64,000 nt of DNA, taken from positions 17,867,555 to 17,931,554 of the forward strand of contig NC_037093.1 in NCBI RefSeq assembly GCF_002994745.2, given 5' to 3'. Made by a program: the position numbers and the translations under genes. Shown here one piece after another: positions 24,186 through 34,705 of this stretch (the stretch's first letter is position 1; each line of letters begins with the position of its first letter). The notes beneath the pieces are model-generated. The model ran no database searches. It worked only from the letters and a program-made list of their open reading frames with translations, and had not been told where the DNA came from. The DNA comes from Rosa chinensis. Lineage: Eukaryota > Streptophyta > Magnoliopsida > Rosales > Rosaceae.

Positions 24186-24483
24186 CTGCGTCACTCTTTA
24201 TGGCTCTCAATGAGGTTGTTGTTGGCCTCGTAGCGCTTGGTTGATGGTTGCTTCCAAGCTAGCTACATACGCCTAGGAAAATTATAATCTTATTCCGGTA
24301 GCAGTCAATTGATTTCCTACTCAATTATGCTAAACTATTATTGAATTAATTTAGATCCAAGGATGAAGAATAATGAATTTTAGATCTAAGGATGGAGAAT
24401 AATGAAGTAGTTGCAATGAGTTTATTTGTGTTATTATTCTATGTATAACCTTTGGTTTAGATGCAATGACAATAGAGCACAGA

Positions 24484-26196
24484 AACTCATGTGATTCAGG
24501 AACGCTAGAGAAAAAAAAACCCGTAGTCGCAGCCGCTCTCTCTCTACAAACTAGAGTTAGGGTTTTGACTGCGTTGCTTTCTCTCCTACGTCAATGGCAA
24601 CAATTGATGCAATGACAGCCTGCCTGGCCTCCTCCTTAGCTTTGGCTGATGGGAAGAAACCTGTGGATTTGCGTCCTTCCAAAGGGTTGAGACAACCCGA
24701 AGCCTTCATTGGAAAACTGCTCACTGCGTCGGAATACTCGCGTCGATCTTTTCTGGGAATGTTCCGGTCGGCATGGCGGATCAATGGAAGACTGAGTGTC
24801 GATGAGATCAGAGAAGATGACAGGGTCTTGTTCACCTTCACTGACCCATCTGATGTGGACAGAGTGTGGAAAGGAGGACCCTGGGGATACAATAGAGCTC
24901 GGATAGCCCTAGCGCCATATGATGGCGTCACTCCGGCAGCAGACGTGCCCCTGAAGAAATCATCCTACTGGATGACGCTGCAAGGAGTACCGCCGGCGTT
25001 CCGGTCTGAGCGCATCATGCGTTTGATCAGAAGTACACTGGGCGAGTTCAAGGAATACAACTGACTTGCATTCCAGATTTTAGTCCTACGTATCAGAGTC
25101 GAGATTGATTATGAGAAGCCTCTACTCTTTCGTCGGCGATTCTTGGTCAAAGACGAAGTCTAGATTCTGGTGCAATTTTGGTATGACAAACTCTTTGGTC
25201 ACTGCGGAACTTGTGGATTAGTCACTCATGTCGACCTTCCTTGCTCAGGGCCGGAACTGGTTGAAGAAAGTGACGCACCGGTGGGGGTGGTGGCACAACC
25301 CACGGCTCTGACGGTGCTACGAGGTCATGCAGCACCAAACCCTAATGCTGACAGGATCGTGATTAACAATCAAACCTTGATTTTTAAGGCCCAGATACCA
25401 AAGAGCATACCGGAAACTCTCCTCCCTGCATCGGTGGTAGCCATGCGTCGTAACCGAAGACAGGTGCAAATTAGGGAACTCAATGAACCAAGGCTGGATG
25501 AAAACCCAATTACAGGACAACGTCGAGCTAGGGAAACTGATGAGGTAACAATCTCTCCAAAAAAATTACGTTTGAGTCTTGCTATTGGGAAGAAAAATTT
25601 GGATGCAGTGAATATGGGGTTGTTAGAGGGAACTTCAAGCAATAAGGAACAAACTAAAAGGAAGAGAGGACGCCCCATTGGCAGTGTGAATAAGCTACCA
25701 TATGGAACAGCTGGAAAAGGAAAAAATGCAAAGAAAGAAGGAGAATCAGAAAAAGCAAAGAGCAAGAAGACCAACCTGATGCCGAGGTTGTTAGCTGCTG
25801 ATGAGTCTGGGACAAGCACTAGCTCTAACCCTAAGGGGAAAGAGCAGGTGCATGCTTAAGAAATTCAAATTCAAGACATTCTGAACTTCAAGCCTTCTCA
25901 AGTGGGAGTGATTTCTATATGCTTATCTAAGATGTTTCTAGTTGATATGTGTACCACAATTGAGTGTTGGCAGATTAGACTATATGATTGATTTTACCTT
26001 AGAAAGTGAGATTATTCTTACTTAGTTTTGTTGGTTTGTTGTTCAGCGAGCGACCATTTAGATTCCAATGAGTTTAGGTGTGACTTAGATAGGTTATCCG
26101 GTCTTATTTCTGGATTTGCTTATGTAAGTTCTGTTAGACTCTGGCATGTGTTTATGGCTTTGATTTCTAATAATATCAAATCCTATTAAAAAAAAA
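24484..26196 (+). mobile_element. ORF1-only LINE (L1-type) insertion
   Basis: A 1.7-kb insertion ending in an A run and flanked by the 18-bp duplication ATGACAATAGAGCACAGA (24466-24483, 26197-26214). Copy B has ATGACAATAGAGCACA once, near 53088-53103, with no insert. It consists of a short 5' leader (CTCTCTCTCT... before the ATG), a DUF4283/zinc-knuckle ORF1, and a 340-bp 3' tail. Endonuclease and reverse transcriptase (ORF2, normally about 4 kb) are absent. The 3' tail resembles 61795-62149, indicating one family. Confidence 0.87.
24594..25859 (+). pseudogene. LINE ORF1 (DUF4283 + zinc knuckle), two nonsense codons
   Basis: One frame runs from ATG 24594 to TAA 25859, broken by TGA at 25062-25064 and TAG near 25158. 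The first part is a DUF4283 domain (MFRSAWRINGRLSVDEI, VLFTFTDPSDVDRVWKGGPW, KSSYWMTLQGVPPAFRSE). After the first stop the frame still reads RVEIDYEKPLLFRRRFLVK, then FWYDKLFGHCGTCGLVTH with HVDLPC, a CCHC-type knuckle. The C-terminal ~150 residues are basic and low-complexity with a KRKRGRPIGSVNK AT-hook-like patch. In L1-type plant LINEs this protein binds element RNA. Similar DUF4283 host genes exist, but the A-tail and target duplication favour a transposon copy. Confidence 0.85.
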
Positions 26197-26510
26197 ATGA
26201 CAATAGAGCACAGATGAGTATGAAATTGCTACCTAAAAACTTGTGAAAACTCACTGTTTGGAGCACTATAATCTTGTATTGTCAAGGACTCAAAATAAGT
26301 CAAATGAGATGACCATTATCTATCTGGGCATTTCGACATTTGGTCAACTTATATTAGATGCCTTTACTTGCTGCACTTCGTCCATCACAGAATGACGAGT
26401 CCAAGCACCATCTAATACCAACCATAGCTACTTTTACTTCTTGAATGATGAGCTAATATATGAATTTCTTTTATTGATTTAACTCGTTTTTGTTTAAGTA
26501 AAAGGGAATT

Positions 26511-26700
26511 TGAGAGAGATTGATGAGAGAATTGTGATTCATATTATTGAGAATAGGAGCCCTATATATAGGGATTACAAAGTACATGTTCTAATGTTAC
26601 AAGGAATACTAATCCGAATAGGATTAGGAATACTAGAACCATCTCTCCTATTACTACTCCTTGTTTGATTAGGCACACTAATAGCTGATTTCCTTCAACA
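26511..26700 (-). repeat. 3' LTR of truncated copia
   Basis: 190 bp. On the minus strand it runs TGTTGAAGGAAATC...CTCTCTCA. It contains CCTATATATAGGG (palindromic TATA region) near 26562-26574. Next to it on the right is CTCCCCCTTGTG, the polypurine tract on the minus strand. Confidence 0.82.
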
Positions 26701-26901
26701 CTCCCCCTTGTGCCACTCAAACTTGGTGGTGACGCTTCATCCGTTGCCTCGTTAAAAACCTTGCTCGAGTGAAAAACCCTATGGGACAAAAACACGCTCG
26801 AGGAGGAGAAAAAGAGTACAACACGTCCTCTACTCTTCGAGATCAAACATGTAGACATCATAACTCCCCCTGATGTCGATATCTCCCCCTGATTGCTACA
26901 A

Positions 26902-28140
26902 TCATGGGAGTTCGGATAACTTTCTCAGTCCGATGCTCTTTACATGTTTCTCAAAGGTGGATTTAGGTAACGACTTAGTGAATAAGTCCTCTACATTATC
27001 CTCTGATGGGATTTGATTCACTTCAATCTTTAGAAGTGATTGTTGTTGCTGATTATAGAAGAACTTAGGCGATATATGTTTGGTGTTGTCGCCCTTGATG
27101 AAACCTAACTTCATTTGTTCAATACAAGCTGCATTATCCTCATAAATGCATGTAGGTTCATTCGTGGTAGACTTCAAACCACAACTTCCTTGAATATGTC
27201 TAATTACAGACCTTAGCCATATGCATTCACGCACAGCTTCATGTAGAGCAATAATCTCTGCATGATTTGAGGAAGTAGCAACAAGGGTCTGTTTTGTAGA
27301 CCTCCAAGATATCGCAGTGCTTCCCATGGTAAAGACATAACCTGTTTGGGAGCGACCTTTGTGAGGGTCAGAGAGGTACCCTGCATCAGCAAAACCCATC
27401 AAAACATCATTGTCGTTTTGATGGAGGGGGATAGGGTGAGGCCGGCCACCCTGGGCGGTGACGGCGCTGACGGTGGCAACATGGCCGACGGTCATGTTGT
27501 GGACGGCGGCGGCTCCATGCCCAATGGGGTCCGATCCCATTCTCCCGTCATTCCTCTTCTCTCTGTAGGGATAAAATAGGCCCATATCAATCGTACCTCT
27601 TAGGTATCGAAAGATTGTCTTTACACCAATCCAATGGCGGCGTGTTGGCGCAGAGCTATGTCTAGCTAACAAGTTCACTGCGAATGAGATATCCGGTCTT
27701 GTGCATTGAGCTAAGTACAATAATGCGCCTATTGCACTTAAATAGGGCACTTCGGCCTCTAATGGTTCTTCGTCCTCATCCTTTGGACGAAACGGATCTT
27801 TTCCGGGCTCAAGACTACGACCAATCATGGGAGTACTCACAAGCTTTGCTTTATCTTCATTAAAGCGCCTTAGGATTTTCTGAGTGTATGCAGACTGATG
27901 GATCAAAATTCCATCACTACGGTGCTCGAGTTCTAAATCGAGACAAAACCGTGTTTTCCCAAGATCTTTCATCTCAAATTCGGATTTCAAATATTTAGCA
28001 GTTTCCTTTAACTCATCTAGAGTTCCAATTATGAGTCTATGACTAGTATTTATATCAGCAGGACCATAGTTATTAGCAGTACATGGAAATGCAACATTGC
28101 AGACCCAAACGACCAACTTTGGAACATGGAACCCTGGCAA
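26902..28140 (-). pseudogene. Ty1/copia pol 3' part (RT C-terminus + RNase H), 5'-truncated
   Basis: A minus-strand open frame of 412 codons. From about residue 37 it is copia: IIGTLDELKETAKYLKSEF, MKDLGKTRFCLDLELEH, RPDISFAVNLLARHSSAPT (RT C-terminal region), then FADAGYLSDPHKGRSQTGY, SWRSTKQTLVATSSNHAEI, YEDNAACIEQM, HISPKFFY and VEDLFTKSLP (RNase H). RNase H catalytic positions (D in FADAG, E in HAEI, D in YEDN) look kept. The first ~36 residues do not match copia, so the element is cut off near 28030-28050. It belongs to the same lineage as the copia at 41318-48024. The catalytic RT motif (YVDD) is missing. Confidence 0.9.
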
Positions 28141-28279
28141 ATATGGGAATCAAGAGATATCTGGATCTTCAGGAACATCAAACAGCGTCCTGTCAAGATC
28201 CTCAATGCTGCTACTAATTCACCTTCTATCTTAGTGCTCAAAGCTATTAGTTGATGTCTTTTCCGCCATCACTTAAGCC
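28050..28279. other. Unassigned sequence at the copia break
   Basis: Nothing recognised. Short frames on both strands have no motif; this may be rearranged element or host sequence beyond the copia truncation point. Confidence 0.4.
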
Positions 28280-28600
28280 GAGCTGAAATTTGATAGTTGT
28301 TTTGTTCATGCTTATAGAGCTTCTGATGCCTTTATTATTCGAGATTCTGAAGGCTGCCTCTGTTTGCAAGCTCAAGGAATATTGGCAGAACTGGGGTGTA
28401 TTTTGTGAGCTTCATGCTCCCTGTGAAGGTTACAGCCATGGACAACAATTGCTCGGAGATTATGATAGAAGTTGACTCCAAGACTATCACTGATTATGTT
28501 AGTAGGAGCTGCTCTATCCCTTTGCAGATCCATTGTCAAGGATCTCAAGCATCTGTTCCAAGATGAAAGCTTTGTAGCTGATGCACCCACCTAGTGCCTC
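28280..28600 (+). pseudogene. Possible decayed LINE RNase H (RVT_3-like) relic
   Basis: Pieces in shifting plus frames resemble the LINE C-terminal RNase H: IIRDSEGCLCLQAQG, then EIMIEVDSKTITDYVS (the family has a V-x-D-S/A-x-x-V motif). Several stops and frame changes. Weak; a profile search of the plus strand would decide. Confidence 0.4.
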
Positions 28601-28836
28601 CCCCTTATATGTCATTACTGTTAAGGACCTCTTTGAGATAAGTTGAGTTCTGCATTGGATAACCTATTTTGAAGATAGTGAAGGTTTGAGTACTACATTG
28701 TCAATTAATCTTGTTCGTCCCTTTTTGTGAAGAAGATAATGAAGTAAAGCACCAGAAGTAGTATTATAGCCATCATGGTACGTTGTGGAGTACCGAGTTG
28801 TCTGGTACTTTTCAAGCTTTTCCAGACATCCTGCTT

Positions 28837-29270
28837 TACTGCCAGATAATAAAGCAAGCTAATCTATTCCTAGACCCAAAAGAACTGTTCAACGCAACTA
28901 GCCTACCAGAGAACTATTGGCTAAACTCACATTTTGGCCACGAGAACTTGACTTTACAACATAAAAATCCTATATGACATCCAGCAAAGGAAACTAGTAC
29001 AGTTCTTCCTGTCTACAGAATTTGACTACTGTTACAAAAAGTGTAGCCAAAGTTACTGCCAGATAATAAAGCAAGCTAATCTATTCCTAGACCCAAAAGA
29101 ACTGTTCAACGCAACTAGCCTACCAGAGAACTATTGGCTAAACTCACATTTTGGCCACGAGAACTTGACTTTACAACATAAAAATCCTATATGACATCCA
29201 GCAAAGGAAACTAGTACAGTTCTTCCTGTCTACAGAATTTGACTACTGTTACAAAAAGTGTAGCCAAAGT
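28837..29270. repeat. Perfect 217-bp tandem duplication
   Basis: 28837-29053 (from TACTGCCAGATAATAAAG to GTGTAGCCAAAGT) repeats as 29054-29270 with no difference seen. Neither copy has a gene. Identity implies a very recent duplication or an assembly artefact. Confidence 0.92.
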
Positions 29271-29954
29271 TAGCAGCTCTTCAATAAAAAATTTCCTTGC
29301 GGATGTGCAGAAGTGGTTCTTCTCTTGCGAAAGACTATTGCAGTGCATCAACATCATCTTTAAGATTGATCAAGTTGAAGAGATGCTCATCAATCTTGAT
29401 CGAGTCCAACACCCTCACTAGGAAAATGTCAGTATAAAGTTCCATAATATTTGACCCATAAGTGAGACATTGAGTATGGCATGAGTCTTGAAACATGGAA
29501 GTTCAAGCACTATATATTGAAACGGACCTTGAGCTTGATTTCACTAAGACACGTAGTGGATGAAACAGAAGCAGAATGACCAAAGAATAAAGATGCTGGG
29601 AAGGTGAAAGACTCAAGATGATAGTGACTTGGTTCAGTTGGTTCCTTCAAAGCCTTCAAAAATACTTAATCTGATGTCAATTACCAACACATACATGATA
29701 GTAAACCTCACTTACATAAAGTTCCAAGCGTTGTAGCAACATCATTTCTATGTCAAACCACCATAAAACAAACTATTTCAGATAAATATATATGAGAAAA
29801 CAAAAGCAAAGTATTGCTAATCAACGTATCATTGATTAGAGACACCTAGCAAAGAGAGGAGCATACAATAATGAGAGAGTTATCATCTCTCAATCTCTCA
29901 TAATGCCTAACCCTCCCTGCTAAAAAAAAGAGCAGTAAAGAACCAACCAAAATT
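29271..29954. other. Intergenic, nothing recognised
   Basis: AT-rich, only short frames on either strand, no repeat structure noticed. Confidence 0.5.
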
Positions 29955-30295
29955 AATCAGAAAGTCTCCCTTCGGACCAAAAGCTCGTGTATGCAACTGT
30001 GGGAGGGATTTCCAGAGAACATAATTTCAACTGAATAGACTTTACGATAGAAGACAGCAGCAGGATGAAGTGAAACATTTTTAAATATTGTGTTGTTTCT
30101 TTCCCTCCAAATAGCAAAAACAAAAGCTTGAAGCACCGAGTTACAAGTAATATCCTTCAGAAATTTACCCTTCCATCTAGAAGAAGTCCATGGGATGAGA
30201 TCAGACCAATTCACATTAGGATTAATGTCACCTCGTTTGGAGATCAGGTGAGACCAAATACCAGCACTATAAGAACATGGAAGAATAATAAATGA
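29955..30295 (-). pseudogene. LINE ORF2 zf-RVT fragment
   Basis: The minus strand reads YSAGIWSHLISKRGDINPN then NWSDLIPWTSSRWKGKFLKD and FVFAIWRERNNTIFKN, the zf-RVT module that follows reverse transcriptase in plant L1 ORF2 (the I-W-x-E-R-N-x-x-x-F motif is diagnostic). The cysteine part and all of RT are gone. No A-tail or target duplication was found, so it is an old fragment. Confidence 0.7.
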
Positions 30296-30688
30296 TCATG
30301 ACTCTCAATCTCAGCATAGCTTGGATGTCAGCTTGGTGTGGTTTAGGAAGCATCTCCTTAACAAAGCTTGTTGGGATTGATGTAATGTTCAGTCCTATAC
30401 CTTGGCACACTGAAACTAGGAATAGTGTAATGGCCCTAGCACAGTGAAGCATTGCTCTAAAATTGGTTAGAGGTTTAGCTGCTCTTTATAAAGTCATCTA
30501 TTTATCTAATCTCTATCAGCTCTCGTTGCTAGTATTGCATGATATAGAAAATCCTAGCATTTCCTTTCATAGGGTGTTTCGTCTGTTGGAAGACCACATC
30601 CTCAATCCTCATGGACTTTACAAATGTTCTCTTGTTGGTGAACTTTTACACCCAGATAAGGTAAATTATCAACAACAAAAAGAAAAGA

Positions 30689-30690
<2 letters not shown>
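30296..30690. other. Intergenic, nothing recognised
   Basis: Short frames only (for example 30463-30753 plus), ending in the AC repeat; no domain seen. Confidence 0.5.

Positions 30691-30734
<44 letters not shown>
30691..30734. repeat. (AC)n microsatellite
   Basis: About 22 AC dinucleotides. Confidence 0.95.
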
Positions 30735-30735
<1 letters not shown>

Positions 30736-32344
30736 GGTAGGAATGTAGGATGATAGTCCATCTCTTTGTCTATGGTCCCTAGCTTGTTTTTAGATATAAC
30801 CTATAAGAACACCAGGGTGGTTGATAGAAGAGAGATTCTCCAACACGAAATGAATAGATAACTTTTGATTACAAATGTCCATGAATTACCTTAAGATCAA
30901 CAAAGGTGCTATGTAAGTATGAAGTAAACAGTTATGTGTTTAATTCAGTCCATCGTCCAACACTCCAACTCCACACCCAGAAACACCTTTACTTCAAGAT
31001 ATCGTTTTCTCGCATTTCTGCTCCTGACACGCTCATCTTCAGAAATGTATTATTGTGGCTCAGCTGGAGAAGACTGTATTTCAAATTTCTAACGGGACCC
31101 TATTCCAGTGTGGACAACCACTTGTCTAGCTTCGTATTCAAATGGAAATGGATTGGGACTATATTGATCCAGTGTCCTCCTTCCAGATGACAGGAGAAAA
31201 CCTTGATGTACATTGATTGGAGAAAACCTTGATGTACATTGATTCTTCAATGTACCTTCTGGGAGGCCCTTGTGATCTTTCTGCGTGGCAAATGCTTGAC
31301 TTCATTAGCAACATAGATTGAGGTCTCCAAAAGGTTATTCCTCAGCAGGCTTCTTCCTTTTGACATGGGGATCTCGGAACATACTTTTCATACGACTGTG
31401 CCAGTAGCTATTCCAAAGCATTCACATTTTGCAGATATAGGATCAAGAAAGGGAACCTTCTTTGGCATTCATCCCATTTTGGAAGACTAGTATTCTGACA
31501 AGGAACTGCATTATCTGTTCCTTTCAACATTTCGTCGAACTAACAAGCCTATCCAACTATCAGACTTAGAAAACAAAAATAAGAAAATACTATAGCAAAA
31601 ATTTTCAGTAATTTATTCTAGTAAGTTAAGGATTGGATAAATCTGCAGTTACAAGAGAAATGGAAAAGGGATTAAATTTTTTTTTTTTTTTTTTTTTTTT
31701 TTAAGGGGAAAGAGACTGATAAGATTTACATAGACTCGAGAGTCGAGACATATCTCTAGTTCTCACTAATCGCTAGAGGCATTACCTCTAGGCTCACTAA
31801 TTTCCTCTCTAGTAATTTTAGGAAACCACAACAAACTTTTTTTTGGATGATATCAGATAGACAGATACCTGGAAACAAATACCGTGAACAGTGACAGTTT
31901 TCTTTTCATCAGTTTCATCACTCATCTAATCTATCAGGGATAGCATTCCATATAAAGTGGAGAAACAATTACATCTTAGTAACAAAGGTAAGCATAAGCC
32001 AATAATACTCCATTTTAATTTGATATCAATCACAGTTGAATGACGGAAAATAATCATAATTATAACATCTGATTATATTATCCAAGTAGTTATATGTAGT
32101 GGCAGATATGCAGAAATGAACATGATCCACAACTTTATTGATGACAATAATGTTTCAATCAGACAGAAAAGACCATATATGAACAGTTTGACTGAGCAAT
32201 CGTCAAAAGTTCAAAACTGATGATCATGAGACACTTGTTTACAATTTCTGAAAAAAAAAAATGGAATGACTAAACTATCTAAAATCTATTGACATTTTGT
32301 GATTTTGCTGGAAAAATCTATTAACATATGACATCTGAAGAACA
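30735..32344. other. Intergenic region downstream of the FQR1-like gene
   Basis: No gene recognised. Contains a 26-bp tandem duplication (GGAGAAAACCTTGATGTACA...) at about 31192-31243 and a T run of about 29 at 31675-31703, which may be the A-tail of an unrecognised minus-strand retroelement. Confidence 0.5.
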
Positions 32345-32420
32345 TCACAAAACAGAGTAGAAACACCAAGAAAATTGTATGGAAGTGCAAAAGAATGTAG
32401 ATTTGTCCAGACTCCTCCAG

Positions 32421-34351
32421 TCAATGTACAAGCTTCTTGACAATAGTAGCCATGTACTTTCCGTGATGCTCTGCAAGAGCGAGCTCTGTCTCAGTTGGTG
32501 CCCTTGTGCCATCTCCAGAAAGAACCCCAGAACCATATGGAGACCCTCCTCTAAGGGAGTCCATTTGGAACATTCCAGCACCAAAGGTGTAGCCAATTGG
32601 AACATATATCATTCCATGGTGTGCTAACTGAGTAATGGCTGTCCAACTGAGCAAATATGCATTGACATAGTTTTGATGAGGATGGGATCGATAACATAAG
32701 ATATTATTCTATATTACAACAGCTACAGAACATAAATAAATGTGGACACAACAACACAAGCATTCAGAAACTAAGTAGGAAGCACAGGAAATTTTAGTCT
32801 ATAGTAGAATGGATGAGCATTTATATTGGTGAAATTGCATAGTAATCAACAAACTAGTAGCATTGGCAAGGCAACAGTTCATACAAGCAACACGAACTAT
32901 AAACTACATTCACCTACGGGTTACATAAGCTCATTTAAGTAGATGAGGTTCAAACACTGACCATCTTGTATCATATACATTTTATCTTGTATATGATACC
33001 AGATGGAAACCAACTAAGCTGTCACTGGTGCTTCTAATAGGTTCTAGGATCTAACGCATTTATCATAATCTTAATCAAATAGGAAATGGAAGTACTGATT
33101 ATTCTCAGATTCAATAAATAGAGAAAAATATTATTGGCTGATTTACTTTAGTTGAATAATGACAAAGCAATGCCTAGACTTCATCGTTTTGAATATATAT
33201 CTTTGTTTACTTCTGATACTATCTCCAACCACTTTCAGCTTACCTGGTGCAGTATTAGTTCATTATATAAAAATGAGCTTATTTAAGCATCTTACAACAG
33301 TACAAGACAGGCTGTTACTTCAGCACCCTAAAGGAGTGTTTCAGAAGGGGTTGAAACTTGAACCTAACTTCAGTTCCATATCCTTTATCCCATTGGATAA
33401 AGATCTTGAAAGTTGACACCCAACCCCCGTCTACTAATTTGGAAGTCATCATGGACAATTCAAAAGACCAATTGCTCTACCAAAGAATAAAGAATGTACA
33501 TTTCATGTAGTTGGAGCCACATTGTTCAAAACTACAGAACACAATTGACAATGTATACAAGCAATGTGATCGAACATAGAATCCAAACTCCAATGCTCTT
33601 GCATTTAACACTTTTACTTGAATATGCAATTTACAAACCTTTTCCCTTAGACACCAACTTCTAATTCACGTCATACCACTCAAACATACCAAATGCGCCA
33701 ACATTCAACTACCAGCAAAAGCATTAAGTAAAAACACAATTCTTCAACCAACGAATTCGAAATAAAAAACCAAGGGAGTCTTACTTACGCATTAGTCTCC
33801 TGTCCACCACCCTGTGTGCCAGTACTCACAAAGAACCCAGCAGGCACCCCTGCAAGCTTCTGCTCCCTCCAAAGCTCCCCCGTGGAGTCGAAAAACGCCT
33901 TCATCTGAGCAGCCATTGACCCATACCGGGTAGGAAACCCGAACAACACCCCATCAGCCTCCACCAGTCTCTCAGGCACTATCACAGGCACCCCATGATC
34001 ATCCTTCTTGGGCACTTTCATCTGCTCCAACACCTCAGACGACAGCGTTTCCGGAACCCGGTACAGAACCCCTTCAACCCCATCAGTGGAATCAACCCCT
34101 TTCTTAATCTCTCTGGCCAACAGCTCCACATGCCCATACATTGAGTAAAACACTATGAAAACCCTCAGCTTCTTCCTCTGTTGCTTTTTCTCTGCAACCC
34201 CTTCATCCTTAATTGGGTTTGTTGTTTCTGTGGTTTGGGTTTGGTTTTGGTCTGAAACAAGATCATCGCTTTTTGGGTTCGGAAGATCAGCGCCGGCAAC
34301 GCCTGCCGGTGGCCTATTCTTGCTGGGCACACAGCCACCTCCTTTACCCAT
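32421..34351 (-). CDS. NAD(P)H:quinone oxidoreductase FQR1-like (WrbA flavodoxin family)
   Basis: Two coding exons on the minus strand: 34351-33789 and 32646-32421, with a 1142-bp intron (donor GTAAGTAA, acceptor TGCTCAG); the Ala codon is split 2+1. The product is 262 residues. Residues 1-60 are a hydrophilic extension beginning [11 protein letters not shown], whose Gly2 and Cys7 fit N-myristoylation and S-acylation (inferred membrane anchoring). The flavodoxin fold follows: FMN phosphate loop FYSMYGHVE (about 68-76), [20 protein letters not shown] (136-155), [39 protein letters not shown] and a C-terminal [12 protein letters not shown]. The family transfers two electrons from NAD(P)H to quinones using FMN, limiting semiquinone formation; plant FQR1 members are auxin and redox responsive. 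The form with the MGKGGGCV start resembles Arabidopsis At4g36750. No break seen; probably functional. Confidence 0.93.
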
Positions 34352-34359
34352 GAGTTGTG

Positions 34360-34705
34360 GGCTTCCCTAGTAAGTAGAGATGTAAACAAACAGAAGGCTC
34401 AGATGTGAAGCAAAAGGAGAATTGGTGGAGAAGGTTTGGAGTAGTGGGAAATGAGCTTGGAATTTGGTTTTGACTTCAATCCCGAGCTGTCTGGACAGAC
34501 TGGACTTCAGTGGACAATAGGCTCCGAGATGTGTCAACAAGGTAAGAACATCCGCATTTTGGTCAAGAAATAAATTATAATTAATTATTACTTATGTGAT
34601 GACTAATTAAAAATCTTTAGAGTATAATTTTTTTTTTGTTTGGAAACAATCGATGTTTATTTTTTATTTTTTATTTTTTTGATACATTAGAAACTTTAGA
34701 AAGAA
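34360..34705 (-). promoter_or_regulatory. Upstream region of the FQR1-like gene
   Basis: About 345 bp between the ATG and the MULE-like element. No clear TATA motif on the minus strand. The element's edge therefore lies close to or inside the promoter. Confidence 0.4.

Larger units (their letters stand above)
17702..24193. mobile_element. Outer solo LTR (613 bp) split by nested insertions
   Basis: The left part, 17702-18311 (TGATGTAGGATGAGAATGGG...ACTGCG), and the last three bases, TCA at 24191-24193, form one TG...CA LTR flanked by CTCTT (17697-17701, 24194-24198). Copy B has the empty site CTCTT/TATGACTC. A TATA-like CCTATATAAG lies near 18162-18171. Only one LTR is present, so it is a solo LTR left by LTR-LTR recombination, later interrupted near its 3' end by the element at 18312-24185. 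Superfamily not determined. Confidence 0.8.
1085..26508. other. Segmental duplication, copy A (expanded by insertions)
   Basis: Outside its insertions, this stretch matches 48620-53385 base by base over long runs in the same orientation: 1085-1764, 5495-5702, 13634-15276, 15991-16471, 17453-17701, 24194-24483 and 26197-26505 correspond in order to copy B. About 21 kb of the 25 kb is transposable elements absent from copy B, so they arrived after the duplication. The outer limits are approximate. Confidence 0.88.

Noticed and set aside
26562..26574. CCTATATATAGGG as a host promoter
   Set aside because: It lies inside the 190-bp copia LTR and is most simply that LTR's own TATA region.
31675..31703. 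Long T run as the tail of a minus-strand retroelement
   Set aside because: No target duplication or LINE-like sequence was found next to it; kept only as a note in the intergenic entry.
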